From assembly GCA_964349455.1 (NCBI GenBank), contig CAYGGG010000042.1:1-7111 (forward strand): a DNA stretch of 7,111 bases, written 5' to 3'. A model generated the notes under the pieces. The model was given only the letters and a program-made list of their open reading frames with translations. It was not told where the DNA came from and ran no database searches. This document shows, piece by piece, positions 1-4,980 of this stretch; positions within the stretch are counted from its first letter, which is position 1; every line of letters begins with the position of its first letter. Source of the DNA: CSSED10-109M sp964349455. GTDB taxonomy: Bacteria; Bacillota_I; Bacilli_A; RF39; UBA660. Position numbers and translations under genes: made by a program.

Positions 1-487
1 CATTTAAACAATTAATATTATAATTAATATAAGAAAAAAAACTACCATCAAATCCTTGATGACAATCAGAAAAAAAAGTATTTTCTTTTGCCAAAGACAA
101 TCTTTCCCCAAAACCAGAAACATTAATTTTTTTAATATTTTTTGAAATCACACCCAACTCATAAAATAACACCAATCGATCAATATCCGTATCAATTAAA
201 TTAACCCCAGCAATATACTCTTCAAGCATATAAGCAACCTTATCCATTACCCCAATTTCAAATACTTCAGGTGTTAAAATCCCAAGTTTAATTGCTTTTT
301 CTGCACACCATTTTTCTTTTACATAACTATCATAAGTTTTCTCATCAGCATTAATTCTTAAAATATATTTATCATCTTTTAGTTCAACAATAAATACTTC
401 ATTAACTTCACCCTTACCAATTATTTGTTTAATATTAATAACTGGTTTTAAAAGAATTTTTTCAGCTAATAATTTAATCTTTTTCAT
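1..487 (-). CDS. APH-family phosphotransferase, N-terminal part (runs off left edge)
   Basis: The frame opens at the ATG at 487 and stays open to base 1, giving 162 residues. The visible part reads like the N-lobe of the aminoglycoside/choline-kinase-like phosphotransferase (APH) fold. There is a glycine-containing nucleotide loop at about residues 23-32 (IGKGEVNEVF), a beta strand YILRIN at 41-46, a helix with likely salt-bridge Glu near residue 58 (VKEKWCAEKA), and a hinge-like MLEEYIAGVNL at 87-97. The catalytic HxDxxxxN loop would lie beyond the window, so activity cannot be judged. The strand position that often holds Lys is Arg44 here. This is common in APH-like proteins that act on small metabolites, so a drug-resistance role should not be assumed. 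The start is supported by AGAAGAAGGTG, 4 bases upstream of ATG. It has its own promoter after a terminator, so it is probably transcribed alone. Family assignment is by pattern recognition; the substrate is unknown. Confidence 0.72.
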   Translation of the reverse strand, partial: MKKIKLLAEKILLKPVINIKQIIGKGEVNEVFIVELKDDKYILRINADEKTYDSYVKEKWCAEKAIKLGILTPEVFEIGVMDKVAYMLEEYIAGVNLIDTDIDRLVLFYELGVISKNIKKINVSGFGERLSLAKENTFFSDCHQGFDGSFFSYINYNINCLN

Positions 488-531
488 TTAGCACCTTCTT
501 CTCAAATTGTCTTGCTCTTTTATATATCTTA

Positions 532-537
532 ATTATA
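532..537 (-). promoter_or_regulatory. Likely -10 box for the phosphotransferase gene
   Basis: A perfect TATAAT on the minus strand, preceded directly by GTG, lies 44 bases upstream of the phosphotransferase ATG. No good -35 is seen at 16-18 bp. The nearest candidate, TTGCAA, is about 19 bp away and lies inside the preceding terminator hairpin. The -10 is convincing, the -35 is not. Confidence 0.5.
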
Positions 538-549
538 CACTAATATTAA

Positions 550-573
550 AAAAAGATTGCAAACAATCTTTTT
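550..573 (-). terminator. Rho-independent terminator after the histidine-phosphatase-family gene
   Basis: A perfect 10-bp stem (550-559 with 564-573) closes a 4-base loop, 7 bases beyond the stop codon at 580. On the minus strand it ends in a run of seven T. The plus-strand side also has a T-rich tail (569-582), so it could work in both directions, although no plus-strand gene is seen. Confidence 0.85.
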
Positions 574-579
574 CTTTTT

Positions 580-1122
580 TTAATCCAACAAAATATAAAC
601 CCATCCTGGTTGCCACGCTTTTGTTAGTCGCCAGTCTTCTAAAATTGCTTGTTCCCAAAACAATCCTTCTGTTATTACCTGAAAAGCAAATTGTGGTGCC
701 TTATGAGCAACAATTGCAATATGTTTACCATTATAATTTTTTAACAAATAATTACAAAAATCACGCACCCTTGCTTCAACATCTTTAAGTGACTCACCAT
801 TTGGAAACGGAACTTCAATATGATCTTGATATCTAACTAATCCTTCGGCTTTCCCGTTCAAATCACCATAATTACATTCTCTTATCCGTGAATCATATTT
901 AATTTCTTTTAATCCCGCAAACGTTAAATTTGCCGAATCAACCGCCCTTTTTAAATCAGAACTTATCACTAAATCAAAATCATCAATCTTCACTTGATCT
1001 TTCAAATCAATACTTTGTTTAATTCCTTTTTCCGTTAACTCCCCTGGGATCCACCCAGTTGATAACCCAGCCTCATTATCAGTTGTCGTCCCATGGACAA
1101 AATAAGTAACCTTTACCGCCAT
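580..1122 (-). CDS. Histidine phosphatase (phosphoglycerate mutase-like) family protein with altered RHG motif
   Basis: This is a cytoplasmic protein of 180 residues, the usual length for small single-domain members of the histidine phosphatase superfamily, which transfer phosphate through a phospho-histidine. The landmarks are in order: catalytic His10 in YFVHGTT, Arg59 in SSDLKRA, the acid candidate Glu82 in IRECNYG, and the second histidine His140 in IVAHKAP. The oddity is the first motif. It is normally RHG, but reads Val9-His-Gly, so the first phosphate-binding arginine is missing. I believe a subfamily with FVHGTTTDNE exists in Firmicutes, so this is probably a lineage trait rather than a mutation; that is recall, not checked. 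The start at ATG 1122 is supported by AGAAGGTGA, 7 bases upstream. It has its own extended -10 promoter and terminator, so it is likely monocistronic. The substrate cannot be inferred, and catalytic activity is plausible but uncertain. Confidence 0.9.
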   Translation of the reverse strand: MAVKVTYFVHGTTTDNEAGLSTGWIPGELTEKGIKQSIDLKDQVKIDDFDLVISSDLKRAVDSANLTFAGLKEIKYDSRIRECNYGDLNGKAEGLVRYQDHIEVPFPNGESLKDVEARVRDFCNYLLKNYNGKHIAIVAHKAPQFAFQVITEGLFWEQAILEDWRLTKAWQPGWVYILLD

Positions 1123-1141
1123 ATCACTATCACCTTCTTAA

Positions 1142-1252
1142 TTAATTATAACATATCATTTTTTTTAAACCACTTAATAACTCAAAAATACCATAACTAG
1201 CCTCTGTAATAACGTGTGCTCCCGCCATTTTATCATAAAACCATAAACATTT
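1142..1252 (-). pseudogene. Possible gene remnant or tiny ORF
   Basis: On the minus strand a frame stays open for 36 codons (1252 to the TAA at 1142-1144), with a possible ATG at 1228 giving 28 residues. It contains GAHVITEASYGIFELL, which looks more protein-like, and is richer in G+C, than the intergenic sequence around it. No Shine-Dalgarno precedes the ATG, and a stop at 1253-1255 blocks extension. An adjacent frame is open from about 1304 to 1240 (…NISVLGVILKMFMVL), so a frameshifted relic of a longer gene is conceivable. The end of the frame coincides with the promoter of the next gene. It could equally be chance. Confidence 0.22.
1145..1153 (-). promoter_or_regulatory. Extended -10 promoter for the histidine-phosphatase-family gene
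   Basis: The minus strand reads TGTTATAAT, a perfect TGn-TATAAT extended -10, 22 bases upstream of the ATG at 1122. No -35 resembling TTGACA is present at 16-18 bp, which fits an extended -10 promoter. Transcription would start near base 1138, leaving a very short leader with the ribosome site. Confidence 0.6.
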
Positions 1253-1306
1253 TTAAAATTACCCCCAAAACACTAATGTTATCTATACTAATACAAAAAA
1301 TAGCAT

Positions 1307-1723
1307 TTACAATATATCCTTATCACAATCAAACTGAAACTCATTTAAACACTTACCACAAACATTGCGATGAACACAAATAATCTCATTACAACTATGA
1401 CATCGCCATTTCTCATCTTCTTTTTTCAAAAACTTTTCAATCCCAATATCCCTAATCATCTCTAAATTACTAATCATACTCATGTGATATTTCAAAAGGT
1501 AACGCTTATCAAGTTGCTTTAAACTAGGACAAGGGAATTTATCACATTCAAAACAAAAACGAAATCCTTTTTCAAGACAACAACTTTTTTTGACACAACG
1601 ACGACAAGAGTTAGGAAGACTATTTTCATCACCTAAACATCCCAAACACTTATTTTTTTCCCTTTGAAAAGCATAACATAACCGACAATTCATCCCACAA
1701 GGAGCAATTAATCTTTCTTCCAT
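1307..1723 (-). CDS. Cysteine-rich DUF3795-type protein
   Basis: This protein of 138 residues holds 18 cysteines in clusters: 9/13/16 (APCGMNCRLC), 26/29, 40/43, 48/49, 57/60/65 (CFECDKFPC) and 108/111/116/122/125/133. The N-terminal pattern (CGMNCRLCYAF…CLGC…FCFECDKFPCPSL) is that of the DUF3795 family, whose biochemical role is unknown. The paired cysteines suggest zinc or iron-sulfur binding, which is inference. The second cluster near the C-terminus (WRCHSCNEIIC…CGKC) looks like another zinc-ribbon-like knuckle. I start at ATG 1723; an in-frame TTG lies directly upstream (1726), but GGTGGG-type ribosome-site spacing favours ATG. The start overlaps the stop of the small gene upstream (TGATG), so translation is probably coupled. 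It is the last gene of the GNAT operon. I see no convincing terminator between 1306 and 1230. Confidence 0.83.
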   Translation of the reverse strand: MEERLIAPCGMNCRLCYAFQREKNKCLGCLGDENSLPNSCRRCVKKSCCLEKGFRFCFECDKFPCPSLKQLDKRYLLKYHMSMISNLEMIRDIGIEKFLKKEDEKWRCHSCNEIICVHRNVCGKCLNEFQFDCDKDIL

Positions 1724-1866
1724 CAAACACCCACCAATTTTTTCAAAAAGCCCTCATTTAACAAATGAACCGTTATAAACTGACCTTGATAAAAAATCAC
1801 CCAATTATTAAAAACACATGGCATCTTTATCGCTTTTTCAAAATATAAATTTATATAATTTTTCAT
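1723..1866 (-). CDS. Small hypothetical protein, 47 residues, coupled to the DUF3795 gene
   Basis: This small gene fills what would otherwise be an unexplained 140-base gap. It begins at ATG 1866 behind a good ribosome site (GAGGTG, about 4 bases upstream) and ends at TGA 1725-1723. The last base of that stop is the first base of the ATG of the DUF3795 gene (TGATG overlap). The 47-residue product starts MKNYINLYFEKAIKMPCVF and contains NNWVIFYQGQFITVHLL, with one Cys and one His. It is mildly hydrophobic but has no clear membrane helix or signal peptide. The ribosome site, the 23-bp gap after the GNAT gene and the stop/start overlap all indicate a real translated gene in the operon. I do not recognise the family. 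It could be a partner or leader peptide for DUF3795, or the relic of a longer domain. Confidence 0.68.
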   Translation of the reverse strand: MKNYINLYFEKAIKMPCVFNNWVIFYQGQFITVHLLNEGFLKKLVGV

Positions 1867-1889
1867 ATCCACCTCATATTCCTATTTTA

Positions 1890-2735
1890 TCATAACAATC
1901 TTTTTTCACCCATCCAATAATACTTGTCCGGTTGATACCCTAACTTTTTATAATAATCTTCTAAATACGTATATCCCAAAAAAGCGCCATCAACATTATC
2001 CAGAAGCAATTTATTCTCACCTAAAAATACTAAATTTTTGGCAATTCCTTGATTACGATAAGAAGGAATAACACCAATACAACCAAAACCACCAATATTT
2101 TCACTAATTTTATTTGGATAAACAATTGATTTTTCATATATCATAAAACCAATGATTTTTTTATTTTCCTTAGCAACAATAATCAATCCCTTTGTTCTTC
2201 GATAAATATCAATCCATTTTTGCTGTCCAGATTCAAGGATTGCTTTTTCTAAAAAATCACGATCATTTTCATTAAAACAATCATAATAAATCCCGTTCTC
2301 ACAACTGCCCAACAAAACATTTTTTGAAAAATCTTTACTCCTTTTTACCAAATCTAAACAATGACAATCCCACCGATTAACATAACCTCTTTTTTCAAAA
2401 AATAAATGCTCTTCTTTTTGAAATGGAACCCCTGGAAAAAGATACTTATCAGTTCCACTTCCCAAAAAAATATTTTTATAATTTTGATTAACAATAAATT
2501 GCTCTGATTGCTCTAATAACTTTGTTCCTATTCCTTTATTTTGATAAGCAGGATCAACCATTAATAACAAAATAGTATTTCGATAAATAATTGAAATTCC
2601 AATTAAAGCACTATCTCTTTCAATCACTAAATTACATTCATGCATGCCAATCAAATCAAAAAGATTTTTTTCACTTATATAATAATTTAAAAAACATTTT
2701 TTAAATAAAAAATACAGTTCTTTACGATCTATCAT
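1890..2735 (-). CDS. Tandem GNAT-domain N-acetyltransferase
   Basis: The 281-residue protein carries two GNAT folds in one chain, about twice the usual single-domain length. The N-terminal domain (about 1-135) has an acetyl-CoA loop VDPAYQNKGIGTKLL, with the Q/R-x-x-G-x-G/A signature at 65-70. The C-terminal domain (about 140-281) has VIPSYRNQGIAKNLV, with the signature at 227-232, followed by DYYKKLGYQP, typical of the GNAT C-terminal strand. Both loops look intact, so both domains could bind acetyl-CoA; often only one is catalytic. The substrate is unknown. I place the start at ATG 2735, 6 bases after AGAGG; an in-frame TTG sits at 2738. It is the first gene of a probable operon with the 47-residue gene (23-bp gap) and DUF3795. 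An extended -10 lies just upstream. Confidence 0.86.
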   Translation of the reverse strand: MIDRKELYFLFKKCFLNYYISEKNLFDLIGMHECNLVIERDSALIGISIIYRNTILLLMVDPAYQNKGIGTKLLEQSEQFIVNQNYKNIFLGSGTDKYLFPGVPFQKEEHLFFEKRGYVNRWDCHCLDLVKRSKDFSKNVLLGSCENGIYYDCFNENDRDFLEKAILESGQQKWIDIYRRTKGLIIVAKENKKIIGFMIYEKSIVYPNKISENIGGFGCIGVIPSYRNQGIAKNLVFLGENKLLLDNVDGAFLGYTYLEDYYKKLGYQPDKYYWMGEKRLL

Positions 2736-2753
2736 CAAACACCTCTTCTAATT

Positions 2754-2762
2754 ATTTTATCA
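2754..2762 (-). promoter_or_regulatory. Candidate extended -10 for the GNAT/small protein/DUF3795 operon
   Basis: The minus strand reads TGATAAAAT, one mismatch from TGn-TATAAT, 18 bases upstream of the ATG at 2735. No recognisable -35 exists; the -35 position falls inside the preceding terminator hairpin. It is plausible because the operon needs a promoter between that terminator and its first gene. Confidence 0.42.
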
Positions 2763-2763
2763 C

Positions 2764-2789
2764 AAAAAAAGAATTACAAAGTAATTCTT
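2764..2789 (-). terminator. Terminator after the LytTR/LiaF-like operon
   Basis: A perfect 9-bp stem (2769-2777 with 2781-2789) with a 3-base loop is followed on the minus strand by a T-run over 2770-2764. The stem begins within the stop codon of the LiaF-like gene (2788-2790), so the terminator starts in the coding sequence itself. Confidence 0.85.
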
Positions 2790-3474
2790 ACACATATTTT
2801 ATCTCAACCCCAGCTAACGAAACCTTCCCCTTTAAAACAATTGTCTTCAAAGGATCACCTTTTCTTCCCTTTTCCTCAATTGAACCAAACGAAGTATCAA
2901 CCCGATTATCAATTTTCCAAGTTTTTGGAAAATATAAACTAACCCCCGCAAACGAAACATCTAACTCAACCTCAGCTGTGTCACCTACTATATTAGCATC
3001 ATCAAAATAAACTTGAAGCTCTGCAAAACTAGTCCGAATCATTGCCTTTTTAAAATCCTCACTAGTCACATACTTAATGCTTGACCCAAAACTAACATTA
3101 ACATCAATCACATCACTCGCTTCATAACCAACATCACTCTCATCAAATGAACAACATTTTGATCCTTTAAAAAAAATAACATTTTTTTCTCCCTTAAAAA
3201 TAATTGATAAACCAATTACTAAAAGTAAAGCAGCAGCCATAATCGAAAAACTAGAAATATCAGTAATGTTTAAAAAATCCTTATTTATAATTACAATAAT
3301 TGCCATTGAAATAACCGACACAAAAAGATTTTTACCCAACACCCCTTCAATTAAAATAGCACCCACTAATAAAGTCAACACAATACTAATTGTACTTGGT
3401 AATTCCATTACCTGTCCTAGCACTAATAAACCAGCCATCGCGATAAAAAACAAACCCCATAAAACCTTTCTCAT
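2788..3474 (-). CDS. LiaF-like membrane protein (LiaF-type transmembrane plus cell-wall-response domain)
   Basis: The 228-residue protein has four hydrophobic segments near residues 4-23, 26-47, 50-64 and 74-93, then a soluble C-terminal half (about 98-228) of the LiaF/VraT (DUF2154-like) type. That half carries repeated strands with an S-F/L-A/G core: VSFGSSIKYV (127), TSFAELQVYFDDA (148), VSFAGVSLYFP (173), TSFGSIEEKG (194) and VSLAGVEIKYV (218), consistent with a beta-helix-like fold. LiaF proteins sense or modulate cell-envelope stress, usually as negative regulators of a LiaRS/VraSR two-component system. Here the partner is instead a stand-alone LytTR regulator, whose TGA overlaps this ATG by 4 bp (ATGA). 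An excellent AAAGGAGG lies 7 bases upstream of ATG. I infer that it controls or reports to that regulator. No LiaS/LiaR genes are present in the window. Confidence 0.86.
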   Translation of the reverse strand: MRKVLWGLFFIAMAGLLVLGQVMELPSTISIVLTLLVGAILIEGVLGKNLFVSVISMAIIVIINKDFLNITDISSFSIMAAALLLVIGLSIIFKGEKNVIFFKGSKCCSFDESDVGYEASDVIDVNVSFGSSIKYVTSEDFKKAMIRTSFAELQVYFDDANIVGDTAEVELDVSFAGVSLYFPKTWKIDNRVDTSFGSIEEKGRKGDPLKTIVLKGKVSLAGVEIKYV

Positions 3475-3905
3475 TTAAATTCCTCCTTTAATAATTTATA
3501 ATACATTCTTGAAATATATGTTTTTTTATGTGTATTCTTAAAAATAATAACCCCCGGTTGCGTAATATTTTTATTAATGGCATATATCTGATTTTTATTA
3601 ACAATCGTTGATTTAGAAACCCGCTTAAAATAAACAGGGAGCATCTTTTCTAGTTCATATAATCGATACCTTACTTTATAAACATTATCAATTGTATGTG
3701 CACTAATCCAATCAAATTCAGTTTCAAAAAAAATAATTTCACTAATATCAACAAAAACTTTTAACTCATTTTTATAAAAAACTAACCTTGAACGATTAAT
3801 ATTTTCAACATATTGCTTAATATCTTTTAATCTTTGATTATTTTTGTTAATTCTAATTTCTACCTCATCATCCAACAAATCAGCATATATTACCTTTATC
3901 TTCAC
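3471..3905 (-). CDS. Stand-alone LytTR-family DNA-binding regulator
   Basis: This is a 144-residue cytoplasmic transcription factor. The N-terminal ~40 residues (MKIKVIYADLLDDEVEIRIN…) are too short for a response-regulator receiver and have no phospho-acceptor context. The LytTR domain spans about 42-143 with typical features: FVDISEIIFFETEFDW, the long strand/helix VYKVRYRLYELEKMLP, and FKRVSKSTIVNKNQIYAI, the characteristic F.R.h.s.ivN...I segment. LytTR proteins bind pairs of direct repeats about 21 bp apart, and such a pair sits upstream at 3962-3991. The start is a GTG at 3905; an ideal GGAGGTGA with 6-base spacing selects it over other codons. Its stop overlaps the start of the LiaF-like gene, so the two are co-translated. 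I infer that the membrane partner controls its activity, as in other LytTR/membrane-inhibitor pairs. Confidence 0.9.
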   Translation of the reverse strand: MKIKVIYADLLDDEVEIRINKNNQRLKDIKQYVENINRSRLVFYKNELKVFVDISEIIFFETEFDWISAHTIDNVYKVRYRLYELEKMLPVYFKRVSKSTIVNKNQIYAINKNITQPGVIIFKNTHKKTYISRMYYKLLKEEFK

Positions 3906-3908
3906 TCC

Positions 3909-3916
3909 TCACCTCC
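3909..3916 (-). promoter_or_regulatory. Strong ribosome binding site selecting the GTG start of the LytTR gene
   Basis: GGAGGTGA is a full match to the anti-Shine-Dalgarno, with 6 bases between GGAGG and GTG 3905. It decides this start because no ATG is well placed. A second GAGGA, between the site and GTG, is too close to be used. Confidence 0.75.
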
Positions 3917-3925
3917 CAAAACCAT

Positions 3926-3954
3926 TTTATAATAATCTTTTAAAAAAACAACAA
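3926..3954 (-). promoter_or_regulatory. Probable activator-dependent promoter of the LytTR/LiaF-like operon
   Basis: On the minus strand TTGTTG (3954-3949) and TATAAA (3931-3926) are separated by 17 bp. The -10 is one base from consensus, but the -35 matches only in its first three bases. An alternative -10, TATTAT, overlaps at 3934-3929. The weak -35 directly downstream of paired repeats fits activation by LytTR. Confidence 0.5.
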
Positions 3955-3961
3955 AATCTAA

Positions 3962-3991
3962 GCAAGTGGTTATTTTTTTAAAATAAGTGGT
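3962..3991 (-). promoter_or_regulatory. Paired direct repeats, putative LytTR binding sites
   Basis: Read on the minus strand, ACCACTTAT (3991-3983) and ACCACTTGC (3970-3962) share their first seven bases and are separated by 12 bp. This places them exactly 21 bp, two helical turns, on the same face of the DNA. This 9-12-9 direct-repeat geometry is the known LytTR operator layout, and the ACCAxTT core resembles sites of BlpR-type LytTR regulators. The proximal repeat ends 7 bases upstream of the -35 candidate. They lie between the HAD stop codon (3995) and the LytTR gene. Confidence 0.62.
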
Positions 3992-3994
3992 AAT

Positions 3995-4810
3995 TTAACC
4001 GTTATCTTTAACTAATTTTTCTAAAAACTTAGCAACCCCATCTTGCTCACAACTATCAGTAATATAATCGGCCATTTCCTTTAATTCAGGAAGCGCATTT
4101 TCAACCGCAACATTATAACCACAGGCCTGGAATAATGACACATCATTTCGATCATCACCAATTGCAATTCGGTTTTTAAAATCAATTTTAACCAAATCAC
4201 AAAAATAATTAACCATATTCCCCTTTGAAGTATTTAGATCAACAATATCATAATAAGTTGCTCCTGTTAACGGATAATTATCATCAATTAATGACTTTGA
4301 TTGGTTGATTATTTTAACATTAGAAACCGCCTCAAGCTCTTTACGCATGTCTTTAATTAAATCAAAATTGGGACTAGTAATCGTGACTTGAACAACCACG
4401 TTTTTTTCCAAAAAATTCACTAATAGTTCTTCAATTAAAGTTTCACTTCCATCATAATGTTTAAGCCAATTAACATATCTTGTTCCATTACCAGCAAGAA
4501 TAACCCGAACATTATCTTGACTTGCAATATCATATAACCTAATGACACTTTCTTCATTCATTCCATTTTCATGCAAAACTATCTTATCCAAAACATCATA
4601 TAAACCGCCACCATTATTATAAATAAGATATCTTCCACCCTTAATCTCATTATTCAAACGATTAACATAATCACAAGGTCTTCCCGTACAAAGAATTACC
4701 TCATATCCATTTTCTTTGACCTTTTCAATCGCTTTGATTGTTCGTTTACTTATATCCATCTTTTCATTTTTTAACGTCCCATCAACATCAATAAAAATTA
4801 CTTTTTCCAT
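3995..4810 (-). CDS. Cof-type HAD-IIB family phosphatase
   Basis: A 271-residue cytoplasmic hydrolase with all four HAD motifs: nucleophile Asp8 and acid/base Asp10 in IFIDVDGTL, Thr42 in LCTGRP, Lys near 196 in LNTSKGN, and the magnesium site IGDDRNDVSLF at 217-227. A type C2B cap (about residues 83-185) lies between motifs II and III, which puts it in the Cof/YbiV/YidA group. These enzymes dephosphorylate sugar phosphates, FMN, pyridoxal phosphate and similar small molecules; the exact substrate cannot be read from sequence. The length is normal. I choose ATG 4810, preceded by AGGTGG with 5-base spacing. A GTG nine bases further upstream (4819) would add MVL but lies inside that ribosome site. 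Its own extended -10 is upstream. No T-run terminator follows, so some read-through into the LytTR operon is possible. Confidence 0.93.
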   Translation of the reverse strand: MEKVIFIDVDGTLKNEKMDISKRTIKAIEKVKENGYEVILCTGRPCDYVNRLNNEIKGGRYLIYNNGGGLYDVLDKIVLHENGMNEESVIRLYDIASQDNVRVILAGNGTRYVNWLKHYDGSETLIEELLVNFLEKNVVVQVTITSPNFDLIKDMRKELEAVSNVKIINQSKSLIDDNYPLTGATYYDIVDLNTSKGNMVNYFCDLVKIDFKNRIAIGDDRNDVSLFQACGYNVAVENALPELKEMADYITDSCEQDGVAKFLEKLVKDNG

Positions 4811-4838
4811 CAAAACCACCTAATCCCTAATACAATCA

Positions 4839-4847
4839 ATTATATCA
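4839..4847 (-). promoter_or_regulatory. Extended -10 promoter for the HAD phosphatase gene
   Basis: The minus strand reads TGATATAAT, a perfect TGn-TATAAT, 28 bases upstream of the HAD ATG. The -35 position is an A/T run (TTTTTT), not TTGACA. The rest of the 4848-4940 gap holds no other feature I can support. Confidence 0.58.
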
Positions 4848-4940
4848 TATCCCGCCAATTAAAAAAAAGGTAACAATTAGCTTTTAATCAATCTTTTTTG
4901 CCTCATCCAATCATTAAAATCATTGGCCTTAGTATACAAA

Positions 4941-4967
4941 AAAAAGACTTATATTACAAGCCTTTTT
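4941..4967 (-). terminator. Terminator closing the three-gene operon
   Basis: A 10-bp stem (4941-4950 with 4958-4967, one G-U pair on the minus-strand RNA) has a 7-base loop. It is followed by eight T on the minus strand (complement of 4945-4938). It lies 13 bases after the GNAT stop codon at 4981. Confidence 0.85.
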
Positions 4968-4980
4968 TAAATAAAATGTA

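Noticed and set aside
1..487. Antibiotic-resistance aminoglycoside phosphotransferase
   Set aside because: Only the N-lobe is visible and it resembles generic APH-like metabolic kinases. Nothing supports a drug substrate.
507..788. Plus-strand open frame of 93 codons
   Set aside because: It runs antisense through the terminator and the histidine-phosphatase-family gene. It is low-complexity, lacks a ribosome site, and is a shadow of AT-rich coding sequence.
1230..1306. Terminator for the DUF3795 operon
   Set aside because: Only a 4-bp stem near 1269-1280 was found, and no T-run. None is supportable.
3266..3478. Plus-strand open frame of 70 codons
   Set aside because: It is antisense to the membrane-spanning part of the LiaF-like gene. 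Its apparent hydrophobic composition mirrors the real gene.
3971..3987. A/T-only inverted repeat (TTATTTT…AAAATAA) as a terminator for the HAD gene
   Set aside because: The stem has no G-C pair and is not followed by a T-run on the minus strand. It is better explained as the A/T spacer between LytTR repeats.
4811..4819. GTG 4819 as start of the HAD gene
   Set aside because: It lies within the AGGTGG ribosome site that serves ATG 4810, and family members begin right before the IFIDVDGTL strand.
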